Positions 34,771-42,898 of a DNA stretch of 64,000 bases are shown piece by piece. The stretch spans positions 4,132,001-4,196,000 of the forward strand of contig NZ_CP080524.1 in assembly GCF_024746795.1 (NCBI RefSeq), in the 5' to 3' direction. The DNA comes from Mesorhizobium sp. AR10 (GTDB lineage: Bacteria; Pseudomonadota; Alphaproteobacteria; Rhizobiales; Rhizobiaceae). The position numbers and the translations under genes are program-made. The notes beneath the pieces were generated by a model. It saw nothing but the letters and a program-made list of their open reading frames with translations. It ran no database searches and was not told the origin of the DNA. Numbering within the stretch: the stretch's first letter is position 1; every line of letters begins with the position of its first letter.

Positions 34771-35765
34771 ACCTTGACTGCCGCCGCCATGCCGGAGCTT
34801 GCAAGCGCTGCGGCTTTCACCAGACCAGCGGCAAGAGCTGCCCCTACCCCTTCGCCGTGGCTCATGCCGAGATCAAGCAGCGGGCGAAGGCCGAGCCGAC
34901 CAGCCGCCCGCGCATGCCCAGGCTCCGGCGACAGGCCGGCAAGCAGACAATGGTCGAGGGCAGCGGGATTGGCGGCATGCAGCACCGCTGCGGCAGCAGT
35001 CGCCGCAAATCCATCGAGGAGAACCGGGATCTTCTGCACCCGGGCAGCGAGGATGGCACCGGCGATGGCTGCGAATTCGCGACCGCCAACCCGACGCAAG
35101 GCTTCAAGAGGATCCCTTAGGCTGGCGCCATGAAAGGCAAGGGCTGTGTCGACGACTTCGGCCTTGCGCGCCTGCATCGCCGCATCGGCGCCCGATCCGG
35201 GGCCGACCCAGTCGACACCCCTGCCCCCGGACAGCGCCGCACACAAGGCCGCAGCGACAGTCGAGTTGCCGACGCCGAGATCGCCCAGGCAAAGCAGGTC
35301 AGTGCCGCCGGCAATGGCTTCCATGCCGAAGGCCATGGTGGCGGCGCAGCCGCGCTCGTCCAGTGCTGCGTCCTCGGTGATGTCGGCGGTCGCAATGTGC
35401 AGCGCCAGATCAAAGACCTTCAAGCCGAGGTCGTTGGCAATGCAGACCTGGTTGATCGCAGCACCTCCCGCGGCGCAAAGCTCGACCGCGTTGGCGGTCG
35501 CCACCACCGGCCGCGGCGAAATGCCGTGACGGGTGACGCCGTGGTTGCCGGCAAAGATCGCCACCAGCGGTCGTGTCACAGCCGGCGGTGCGCGCCCACT
35601 CCAGGCGGCAAGCCACGCAGCAATGTCCTCGATACGGCCGAGCGAGCCTTGCGGCTTGTCGGCCTTCGCAAACAGGGTGCGCACCCGCGCCTCTGCTAGC
35701 GTATCGGCCGGCGGCAAGTTCGCCAGCAGATTGCGAAAATCGTCGAAGGGCAGCGCGCTGGTCAT
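34767..35765 (-). CDS. cobT: Nicotinate-nucleotide-dimethylbenzimidazole phosphoribosyltransferase
   Basis: A 332-residue enzyme of cobalamin lower-ligand activation. Typical segments are DKPQGSLGRIEDIAAWLA, FAGNHGVTRHGISP, LCLGDLGVGNSTVAAAL, and the C-terminal DLGMSHGEGVGAALA, where the Glu is the catalytic base of the family. The ATG at 35765 gives the usual N-terminus. No cobS or cobU neighbours are present, and I see no cobalamin riboswitch in the 197 bases upstream. Confidence 0.92.
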   Translation of the reverse strand: MTSALPFDDFRNLLANLPPADTLAEARVRTLFAKADKPQGSLGRIEDIAAWLAAWSGRAPPAVTRPLVAIFAGNHGVTRHGISPRPVVATANAVELCAAGGAAINQVCIANDLGLKVFDLALHIATADITEDAALDERGCAATMAFGMEAIAGGTDLLCLGDLGVGNSTVAAALCAALSGGRGVDWVGPGSGADAAMQARKAEVVDTALAFHGASLRDPLEALRRVGGREFAAIAGAILAARVQKIPVLLDGFAATAAAAVLHAANPAALDHCLLAGLSPEPGHARAAGRLGLRPLLDLGMSHGEGVGAALAAGLVKAAALASSGMAAAVKV

Positions 35766-35962
35766 GTCGTTGATGATCGTTCCTGGAGCTGTTGAGCGGC
35801 ATAGCCGCGTTGCGTGATTGGCACAACCTCCCGGCACGACCTTCCGGTATTGCCGCGAAAACGGTTATCGGCGGCGCATTCCGGAGGGCTTGCAATGGCT
35901 TTGCCGTTGCACCATGTGGAGACGAGACAAGGGATTCCGGACGGAACTCCCAAGAGAAAATC

Positions 35963-36196
35963 ATGACGGCTATCGAATCCCCGTGCATCCTGGTCTGCTC
36001 GATCGACATGAAAACCGGCTTCTGTTTCGGTTGCGGCCGCACGCGCGAGGAAATCGGCGCCTGGATCGATATGACGTCCGAAACGCGCCGAAGCGTGATG
36101 GCCGAGTTGCCGGCCCGGCTGGAAACGGTCGAGCGGCGACCGCGGCGGGAAACACGCCGCGGCCGCATGGCGCGCGAACGCGACGCCCTCTCGTGA
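35963..36196 (+). CDS. DUF1289 protein
   Basis: A 77-residue protein with four cysteines in the pattern SPCILVCSIDMKTGFCFGCG, then RTREEIGAWIDMTSETRR. This is DUF1289, a probable Fe-S or zinc-binding small protein. The basic tail (RPRRETRRGRMARERDA) is common. It begins 14 bases before the aspartic protease gene and may be co-transcribed with it. Function is unknown. Confidence 0.82.
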   Translation: MTAIESPCILVCSIDMKTGFCFGCGRTREEIGAWIDMTSETRRSVMAELPARLETVERRPRRETRRGRMARERDALS

Positions 36197-36209
36197 ACCG
36201 GCGACGCCA

Positions 36210-36914
36210 ATGAACCGATTGTTCTGGATCTTGATGGTGGTGATCGGCGTCGGGCTGGTCCTGCTCATGTTCAACAATTCCGCCGGCAGCACCTTCGGCA
36301 TCGAGAACAACGATTTCAGCCAGCTGATCTGGCTTGGCGCGTTCGGCGTGCTGATCGGCGCCGGCCTCATTCGGTCGGGCAGACCGCTGGGCGCCATGGC
36401 CCGCAGTCTCGGCGCCTGGGGGGTCATCGTGCTGGTTCTAATCGCCGGCTACCAGTACCGCTACGAATTGCAGGATTTCGCCAGCCGGGTAACGGCCGGC
36501 CTTGTTCCCGGCAGTCCCTTGGCATTGGGGATCGAAGAGGGTCACGCCACGGTGACTTTGGACAAGGCCGGCAACGGTCATTTCGAGGCGCGCATCACGG
36601 TCAACGGTGCGACGATCCGCACCGTTGTCGACACCGGCGCTACCAGTACCGTGCTGACATCAGAGGATGCGCAAGCCGCCGGCTTCAATCCGGCAGCGCT
36701 GAGCTTCACCATACCGGTCTCCACAGCCAACGGCATGGCACGCGCCGCTTCTGTCAGAGCCGACGAGGTGGCCATCGGCGGCATCTTGCGCAAGGACATG
36801 GCGGTCATGGTCGCAGCACCCGGCGCGCTCGGCCAGAGCCTGCTCGGCATGAACTTCATCGGCTCGCTGTCGGGGTTCGACGTGCGCGGCGACCGCATGA
36901 TTCTGCGCGACTAG
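36210..36914 (+). CDS. Membrane-anchored retropepsin-like aspartic protease
   Basis: A 234-residue protein of the clan-AA, TIGR02281 type. Three N-terminal hydrophobic segments lie at about residues 5-22, 40-56 and 66-82. The periplasmic domain starts near residue 105, with the active motif VVDTGATSTVLT (Asp in DTG). A single DTG per chain means that activity needs a dimer, as in retroviral proteases. The second conserved motif is GQSLLGMNFI near the C-terminus. The gene is convergent with dusA, six bases apart. Confidence 0.85.
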   Translation: MNRLFWILMVVIGVGLVLLMFNNSAGSTFGIENNDFSQLIWLGAFGVLIGAGLIRSGRPLGAMARSLGAWGVIVLVLIAGYQYRYELQDFASRVTAGLVPGSPLALGIEEGHATVTLDKAGNGHFEARITVNGATIRTVVDTGATSTVLTSEDAQAAGFNPAALSFTIPVSTANGMARAASVRADEVAIGGILRKDMAVMVAAPGALGQSLLGMNFIGSLSGFDVRGDRMILRD

Positions 36915-36920
36915 GGCTTT

Positions 36921-37916
36921 TCAAGCCGCCTCGGCCGCCGTTCCGTTCAAATCGACCGCCGCAAAAGCCGTCTTCAGCACATCAGGTCCGGCGCCGGGTC
37001 TCGTCGCGTCGGTCGAAAGAATCTGCCGGTAGCGGCGTGCGCCAGGCAAGCCATGGAACAGCCCGACCATGTGACGGGTGACATGACCCAGCCGCCCGCC
37101 TTGCTCGATATGGCGCGCCGCATAGTCCGCCATCGCATCGATCAGCGCGGCAAAATCGAACGCGCCGGGTTCGCCGCCGTAAAACGCGGCGTCGACACCG
37201 GCCAGAATGCCCGGCGTGTGGTATGCGGCGCGGCCAAGCATGGCACCGTCGACATGATCGAGGTGGCGCAATGCTTCTTCCAGGGATTGAATACCGCCAT
37301 TGATGCCGATGAATTGGTTCGTTTTTTTGGCTTTCAGCCGGCAGACCCTGTCATAGTCGAGCGGCGGGATGTCACGGTTTTCCTTGGGGCTCAGCCCCTC
37401 CAGCCACGCCTTGCGGGCATGCACCCACAGCGCGTCGGCGCCGGCCGCGAAAACGCCATCCGCCAGCGCATCGAGCGCCGGTTCGGGATCCTGCTCGTCG
37501 ACTGCGATACGGCATTTGACGGTGACCGGAATTTTCACTACGGCCTTCATCGCTGCAACGCAATCGGCGACGAGGTCAGGCACCTTCATCAGGCAGGCGC
37601 CGAAGGTGCCCGACTGGACGCGGTCGGACGGGCAGCCGACATTGAGGTTGATCTCGTCATAGCCGAAGGCCTCGCCGATGCGCGCCGCCTCGGCAAGTTT
37701 TTGCGGATCGGAGCCGCCGAGCTGCAGGGCGACCGGATGTTCGGTGTCGTCGAAGCCCAGCAGCCGCTCCCGCGCACCCTGGATCACCGCGTCGGCCACC
37801 ACCATCTCGGTGTAAAGCAGCGCCCGGCTCGTGAGCTGGCGATGGAAGAACCGGCAATGCCGGTCCGTCCAGTCCATCATCGGAGCTATGGCAAGTTTGT
37901 TGTCTATCACATTCAT
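36921..37916 (-). CDS. dusA: tRNA-dihydrouridine(20/20a) synthase
   Basis: A 331-residue FMN-dependent TIM-barrel enzyme that reduces uridines in the tRNA D loop. The N-terminus reads APMMDWTDRHCRFFHRQL. The active-site Cys lies in INLNVGCPSDRVQSGTFGAC, and VDGAMLGRAAYHTPG marks the FMN phosphate site. The DusA branch is supported by the length and by LGHVTRHMVGLFHGLPGAR with ARRYRQILS near the C-terminus. Convergent with the aspartic protease gene. Confidence 0.92.
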   Translation of the reverse strand: MNVIDNKLAIAPMMDWTDRHCRFFHRQLTSRALLYTEMVVADAVIQGARERLLGFDDTEHPVALQLGGSDPQKLAEAARIGEAFGYDEINLNVGCPSDRVQSGTFGACLMKVPDLVADCVAAMKAVVKIPVTVKCRIAVDEQDPEPALDALADGVFAAGADALWVHARKAWLEGLSPKENRDIPPLDYDRVCRLKAKKTNQFIGINGGIQSLEEALRHLDHVDGAMLGRAAYHTPGILAGVDAAFYGGEPGAFDFAALIDAMADYAARHIEQGGRLGHVTRHMVGLFHGLPGARRYRQILSTDATRPGAGPDVLKTAFAAVDLNGTAAEAA

Positions 37917-38023
37917 TCAATTATGTTTTTCTGACTCAATCCATCCAAAGCCGCGTTGGAACGGCAAACTAATTTGGCAACGGACGCTCCGCCCAAGCGT
38001 AACCGAACTTACGATCTTTGCCG

Positions 38024-38225
38024 CCGCAACGGAAAGCCACTTGGCTCGATCGAAGTTCTCACTGCACACATAGTGCACACGAGAGCGGTTGGTCTAGTGC
38101 TACTCCGGAGCCGCCAGCGACGCCGCATCGAGGTCGAAGTCTCGGTGGAGCGGGCAGACGGCAGGACGTGTTGTGTTGTCCGTCTGAAGGATCGAAAGAA
38201 TCTTCCGGTCGAAGCATCCAATTGT
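38024..38225 (-). pseudogene. Probable remnant of an Lrp/AsnC regulator
   Basis: The minus strand at about 38213-38175 reads FDRKILSILQTDN, close to the first helix of Lrp/AsnC proteins (compare LDRKILRLLQED of the intact regulator at 30566). In another frame, about 38134-38027, it continues SMRRRWRLR, then AVRTSIEPSGFPL, resembling the recognition helix and the first strand after the HTH. One frameshift and an early stop separate them, and the RAM domain is missing. It is divergent from the amino-acid-degrading gene at 38336, the usual place for such a regulator. The similarity is short, so this is a tentative call. Confidence 0.45.
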
Positions 38226-38335
38226 CTGGGTTGAACGGGCTTGCTCAAGGTCGACCTTAACGAAACAAACTTGCAAATCGGCAACCAATAATCAGCGCTC
38301 GTTGCGTTCGGGTTGCAATATTATTGAGCGCATCA

Positions 38336-39571
38336 ATGAACGAGGCGATCATGTTTCTGCTCAATACGCATCCCGATTACAAGAAGCCACTCGACCAGGC
38401 AGATGCTGAAACGCTCAGCGTCGCAGCGGCCGAGAACGTTGAGCGCCACCTCACATTCCGGGACAATCATGCAGAAACGCCTCTCGTCGAGCTGCCCGGA
38501 TTGGCATCGGAGTTCGGCGTTGCCGCGATCCACCTCAAGGATGAGGGCTATCGCCTTGGGCTCGGAAGTTTCAAGGCTCTCGGCGGAGCTTATGCGGTGA
38601 TCCGGCTTGTTCTTGAGGAGGCAGAAAGAAAACTCGGCCGCGCGATAGATGTCTCGGAACTTCAATTGCCCGAGGTCCGGGCCGCCGCCCGCACAATGAC
38701 GCTTGCCTGCGCCACTGATGGCAATCACGGCCGATCGGTCGCACAGGGCGCTCAGCTCGTGGGCGCCAGGGCGGCAATCTTTGTGCATTCCGGTGTGTCA
38801 GACGAGCGGGTCGCCGCCATTGCGAGCTACGGTGCCGACATGATCCGCGTCGATGGTACTTATGACGACTCCATTCGGCAGGCAGCGCGCATTGCCGAGG
38901 CAAGCGGTTGGACTATTGTTTCGGACACGTCCTGGCCAGGCTACGAGCGCATCCCCGGACTGGTGATGCAGGGTTACACGGCCCTCATTCGCGAAGCCCT
39001 CAGGAAAATGCCGGTACCGCCGACCCATGTATTCATCCAGTCTGGCGTCGGCGGGATTGCCGCCGCCGTGGCGGGTCATCTGGCAATTGAACTCGGTGAC
39101 AAACGTCCGATCTTCACCGTGGTCGATCCAGCGCGCGCGGCCTGCATCGTCGAGACAGCGCGGGCTGGACATCTCGTGACGGTAGCCCATGGGGAGCCGA
39201 CCGTCATGGCCATGCTCGAATGCTATGCGCCATCTCTAGTTGCCTGGCGCATCCTCTCTCGCGTAGCCGACGCCTTCATGACCGTCGACGAAGAAGATGC
39301 GATTTCGATCATGAAGCGCCTTGCCTGTCCTGTCGATGGCGATCCCGCGGTCGTCGCGGGTGAAAGCGGCGGTGTGGGGCTGGCCGGCTTGATCAAGGCC
39401 GTCTCCGACCCCACGATCAAGGCCGCTCTTCGCGTCGATAAATACTCCCGCATCTTCCTTGTGAACACGGAGGGGGCCACCGATTCGAGCAAATACAAGG
39501 AGATTGTCGGGTTTTCACCCGCAACGATCATCGCGAGGACTTCCTTGGGGCCTAGCGCGGCGTTGGCCTGA
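38336..39571 (+). CDS. Diaminopropionate ammonia-lyase-like PLP enzyme
   Basis: A 411-residue fold-type II pyridoxal-phosphate enzyme. The cofactor lysine lies in LGSFKALGGAYA. CATDGNHGRSVAQGA is the asparagine loop, and SGVGGIAAAVAGHLAIE the phosphate-binding glycines. The arrangement and NTEGATD near the C-terminus match DpaL/YgeX, which splits 2,3-diaminopropionate to pyruvate and ammonia. Threonine/serine dehydratase activity is an alternative. ATG 38336 gives MNEAIMFLLN; a TTG 12 bases earlier is possible. A degraded Lrp-type regulator appears to lie upstream. Confidence 0.82.
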   Translation: MNEAIMFLLNTHPDYKKPLDQADAETLSVAAAENVERHLTFRDNHAETPLVELPGLASEFGVAAIHLKDEGYRLGLGSFKALGGAYAVIRLVLEEAERKLGRAIDVSELQLPEVRAAARTMTLACATDGNHGRSVAQGAQLVGARAAIFVHSGVSDERVAAIASYGADMIRVDGTYDDSIRQAARIAEASGWTIVSDTSWPGYERIPGLVMQGYTALIREALRKMPVPPTHVFIQSGVGGIAAAVAGHLAIELGDKRPIFTVVDPARAACIVETARAGHLVTVAHGEPTVMAMLECYAPSLVAWRILSRVADAFMTVDEEDAISIMKRLACPVDGDPAVVAGESGGVGLAGLIKAVSDPTIKAALRVDKYSRIFLVNTEGATDSSKYKEIVGFSPATIIARTSLGPSAALA

Positions 39572-39592
39572 GGCGGTCTCTGAGATCGTAAC

Positions 39593-40894
39593 CTAGGGCG
39601 TCGCCCAATGGCCTGTCATTGCGACCATACCGAGCAGCTTGAGGGTGTTCCCAAAATAGTCCTCGTCAGCGAGGCTCGTGGACGTTGCATCAGCCCAGAT
39701 GGCGTCGAGCCAGGATTGGTTGGCCGGATCGAGCATAGCAGCGACGCCGAGCATCGGCACATAGGCCATGGAGTTTGTGCCATGCCCTGGATAGGTGCTG
39801 CCGTTTAGTCGGTACGTATCGGCGAAAGCACGCGGGTCCCCTCGGGTAACCCGCTGTGCCCAGGCCGTCAGCGGCGCCAAGGCTATCTTGGCCCTCTGTT
39901 CATCATAGAGCAGGTAGTCCAAGGCGATGCGCCACGGGTAACGGCCCGAGTTCCAGGAGTAGTCGCCGTCATTGGCACCTTCCAGGAACATAGATGGTGC
40001 CGGCGCCGGATTGTTGGGCATGCCCACGACAAAATCGGGCATCAGACCAGTTTGGGCACTGTGCCGGGAGCCGACACTGCTGATCGTGGCATAGATGCGG
40101 TCGCGGATGGCCAGCCAGCGCGGCTCATCGGTGGCATCGGCGAAGGCCCTGAAATGGGAAACCATGAAATCGGATGCCCGGGTCGTTGCCGCATAGGTGC
40201 CGCCGTCGCCGGACTTTGCCCAATCGCCGATCAACAAGACGTCGCCGGAAACTTCCTTGTCGAGAATGGCAGCGAGGACCTTGCGCGCTTCGGCTCGATA
40301 GTTGAAAGCGCCGGCACTACCCCATGCCTTGTCGGCCAATAGCAGGGCATAGCCAATATCGAGATCACCATCGGTGGCGGAGTTCTCCCCCTGCACCGTT
40401 GTGGCATTGGAACAGCCTGTCACTTGGTTCCAGGCCATCAGGCCGGGATCAGACGCGGCGGGGTGATCATGAAAATACCGTAGCATGCCATCGAAAATGA
40501 CCTGAGCTTCGGGGTCCTTTCCGGCCATCATCACTGTTAGCAGCATACCGTAACCATGAGCCTCCGAGACAGTTATTGTTGCCGCCTCCGTGCCGCCTCC
40601 GACAGCTTTGCCGTCAGCATCAACCTTGACGAAATATCGCCCTTCGCCGCAGGCCTCGACCACATAGAGGTTCTTCCACTCAGCGTAGAACTCCAACAGG
40701 GCTTTATCGCGATCCGCGGCTGTGGGGAGAATTGAACCTTCCGAATATGGAGCTGCCAAAGCTGGGACGGCGGTCACCAACGCAAAACCCAATGCAAGGC
40801 ATTGCGAGATGCCCTTGATTGCCACTCGCGCTTTTGAGGCCCACCTTGAGATTGGCTTTGCCGCTGCCATGAACCATTTCCTTGCCGAGTTCAC
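39593..40894 (-). CDS. Secreted glycoside hydrolase family 8 (endoglucanase)
   Basis: A 433-residue protein. A long basic N-terminus leads into a signal sequence (about 28-47, ISQCLALGFALVTAVPALAA). The mature domain shows the GH8 general acid Glu in VSEAHGYGMLL (Glu111) and the family signature ATDGDLDIGYALLLADKAW with Asp at about 175-179. GH8 members hydrolyse beta-1,4-glucan or related polymers; in rhizobia CelC-type enzymes trim cellulose during infection or biofilm formation. No bacterial cellulose synthase genes are nearby, so the polymer is uncertain. An internal ATG at 40870 could be the true start. Confidence 0.85.
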   Translation of the reverse strand: MNSARKWFMAAAKPISRWASKARVAIKGISQCLALGFALVTAVPALAAPYSEGSILPTAADRDKALLEFYAEWKNLYVVEACGEGRYFVKVDADGKAVGGGTEAATITVSEAHGYGMLLTVMMAGKDPEAQVIFDGMLRYFHDHPAASDPGLMAWNQVTGCSNATTVQGENSATDGDLDIGYALLLADKAWGSAGAFNYRAEARKVLAAILDKEVSGDVLLIGDWAKSGDGGTYAATTRASDFMVSHFRAFADATDEPRWLAIRDRIYATISSVGSRHSAQTGLMPDFVVGMPNNPAPAPSMFLEGANDGDYSWNSGRYPWRIALDYLLYDEQRAKIALAPLTAWAQRVTRGDPRAFADTYRLNGSTYPGHGTNSMAYVPMLGVAAMLDPANQSWLDAIWADATSTSLADEDYFGNTLKLLGMVAMTGHWATP

Positions 40895-41279
40895 CGCCCG
40901 TGCCGCCTACCGTCTACCTGCACTACGGATCCATCCATGCAGTTCGATGAGTCGGCAAGGAGAAAAACAGCGACATTGGCTATGTCAGCCGGGGAACCTC
41001 AACGCCCTGTCGGAATGCGAGAGGGGATCGCCGCCGAGCGATCGGGATCGTTGCGTTTCGATATACCGCGCTGCTGAATTGTCAGCACATTTGACCTCGA
41101 CCCGCGTGATACCGTTGTCGGGCTTATGCATAGCGTCACACGAAAGCCTGCGCTGCCCAAAGTATATGAGGTGAGGCAATCGAACAGGGAACCGCGCCCT
41201 GACTTGAAGCAAAGCCCGCCAACAAATTCGTGCCGGCGCCTGCTTTGACGCGGCCCCAGATCGCAAACTGAATCCAGCC
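40895..41279 (-). other. Intergenic region upstream of the GH8 gene
   Basis: These 385 bases lie between the GH8 start and the DUF982 stop. Short open frames are present, but none has a recognisable protein or ribosome binding site. I see no repeat or RNA gene. Confidence 0.5.
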
Positions 41280-41582
41280 CTATCGCCTCAGTGCGTACAC
41301 TCTATCCATGCCCTCGCCGCCAATAGGCAGTGCCATGTCGTCGTCGAGCAGGCGGGTGATGCGGGCAAAACCGGTAAAAGCCTTCCTGGCTTCCTCGGCT
41401 GACATTCGACCCGAGAGCGCCGCGGAGCAGCAATTCAACGCGCATTGATAGACAGGCCCTCGCCGCCCCGCTGGCCATTTCTGCAGAAACACCATTGCTT
41501 CTGCGACGCTATCAACTTCTTCCACTGGATGTCCCTGCCCGCGCGCGATGCGCACAGGCGAAAAGAAATGCAAGCGATCCAT
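41280..41582 (-). CDS. DUF982 protein
   Basis: A 100-residue protein opening MDRLHFFSPVRIARGQGHPV, then VDSVAEAMVFLQKWPAGRRG and a C-terminal helix SAEEARKAFTGFARIT. This is DUF982, a family largely restricted to Rhizobiales and often in several copies. Two adjacent cysteines (ALNCCSAA) are present. A GGGAGG lies six bases before ATG 41582. The gene stands alone, and its function is unknown. Confidence 0.82.
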   Translation of the reverse strand: MDRLHFFSPVRIARGQGHPVEEVDSVAEAMVFLQKWPAGRRGPVYQCALNCCSAALSGRMSAEEARKAFTGFARITRLLDDDMALPIGGEGMDRVYALRR

Positions 41583-41784
41583 CGTATCCTCCCGGTTGGT
41601 CGCAACGCGGTCCAACCCTACTAAATTCACGGCTGGCAATTTGGTTCCGGGAAAAACAAGCCCGACACCAAAAAAAGTCGTTCACCCTGGAGCCGGTCAT
41701 CGCCGCCTTCTCACCTTTGGACGGAACGTTACGCCGGCTGATGCATTTGCCTCTTGTGATGATTTTTGAGGGATATTTCAGCCC

Positions 41785-42846
41785 ATGAGGATAGCCCATG
41801 TCGCGCCTTTGCACGAGTCCGTGCCGCCCCGGCTTTATGGCGGGACGGAGCGGATCGTTTCCTATCTGACCGAAGGACTGGTTGAACTCGGCCATGAGGT
41901 GACCCTGTTTGCCAGTGGCGACAGTCGCACGTCGGCTAGATTGATACCGGGACGCGAACGTGCGCTTCGCCTCGACCCACGCCCGCTGAAGTCGGAGACC
42001 GCGGCGCATCTTTCAATGCTTTCCAATGTCAGGAAACGTGCCCATGACTTTGATATCATTCATTTTCACCTCAGTCATTTCCTGCATTTCCCGTTCTTCG
42101 AGGACATGCCGCAGCGAACCGTGACGACGCCGCATGGCCGGCTCGACTACGTCGATCTGGCGCCTGCCTATGAGCAGTTTCCGCGCTTTCCCTTGATCTC
42201 CATTTCGCGCAGCCAAAGAACGGGTTTGTCCAACGCCAATTGGCTGGCGACCATCCATCACGGACTGCCGACCGGCATTTACCAGCCGACTTTCGAGACA
42301 GCGGCGGAAGAACCTTACGTTGCCTTCCTCGGGCGGCTATCGCGCGACAAGCGACCAGATCGCGCCATCGAGATCGCTTTACGTGCGGGCCTGAAACTGA
42401 AGCTGGCAGCAAAGATAGGCGATGATGACCGCGCCTATTTCCACGAGGAGGTCGAGCCGCTGATCGACGGCGATCGCATCGACTATGTCGGCGAGATCGA
42501 GGAGGACAAGAAGGCGCAATTTCTCGGCAACGCCGCCGGCCTGCTGTTTCCGATAGACTGGCCGGAGCCGTTCGGCCTTGCCGCCATCGAGGCGATGGCC
42601 TGTGGCACGCCGACCATCGCCTGGAACTGCGGCGCGTTGCCCGAAATTATCGACCAGGGCGTGACCGGTTTCGTGGTCGATTCCATCGATGACGCGGTCG
42701 CCTCGGTACCGAACTTGCTGCGCCTCGACAGGCGCAAGGTGAGAGCAGTGTTTGAAAAGCGGTTCTCCGCCGCTAGAATGGCCCGCGACTACGTGGCCGC
42801 TTATGAGCGCCTGATAGGCGTCTCGGCCGAAGCAAAGGCGTCGTGA
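41785..42846 (+). CDS. Glycosyltransferase family 4
   Basis: A 353-residue GT-B glycosyltransferase. It opens RIAHVAPLHESVPPRLYGGT, with the acceptor-side loop YGGTERIVSYL. The nucleotide-sugar half shows VAFLGRLSRDKRPDRAIEIA and the E-x7-E-like segment PEPFGLAAIEAMACGTP. The donor is not predictable. It is followed after 52 bases by an amylo-alpha-1,6-glucosidase and then otsA-otsB, which suggests a job in glycogen, alpha-glucan or glucosyl compatible-solute metabolism. Confidence 0.85.
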   Translation: MRIAHVAPLHESVPPRLYGGTERIVSYLTEGLVELGHEVTLFASGDSRTSARLIPGRERALRLDPRPLKSETAAHLSMLSNVRKRAHDFDIIHFHLSHFLHFPFFEDMPQRTVTTPHGRLDYVDLAPAYEQFPRFPLISISRSQRTGLSNANWLATIHHGLPTGIYQPTFETAAEEPYVAFLGRLSRDKRPDRAIEIALRAGLKLKLAAKIGDDDRAYFHEEVEPLIDGDRIDYVGEIEEDKKAQFLGNAAGLLFPIDWPEPFGLAAIEAMACGTPTIAWNCGALPEIIDQGVTGFVVDSIDDAVASVPNLLRLDRRKVRAVFEKRFSAARMARDYVAAYERLIGVSAEAKAS

Positions 42847-42898
42847 ACGGCGCCGCGCGCACAAGGACCGGGAATGAAACCCCAGGGATTTTCGGCGT

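Noticed and set aside
35766..35962. Cobalamin riboswitch upstream of cobT
   Set aside because: No B12-box-like sequence is visible in the upstream region.
37956..38234. 92-codon plus-strand frame between dusA and the lyase
   Set aside because: The minus-strand Lrp-like pieces explain this region better; the plus-strand translation has no known motif.
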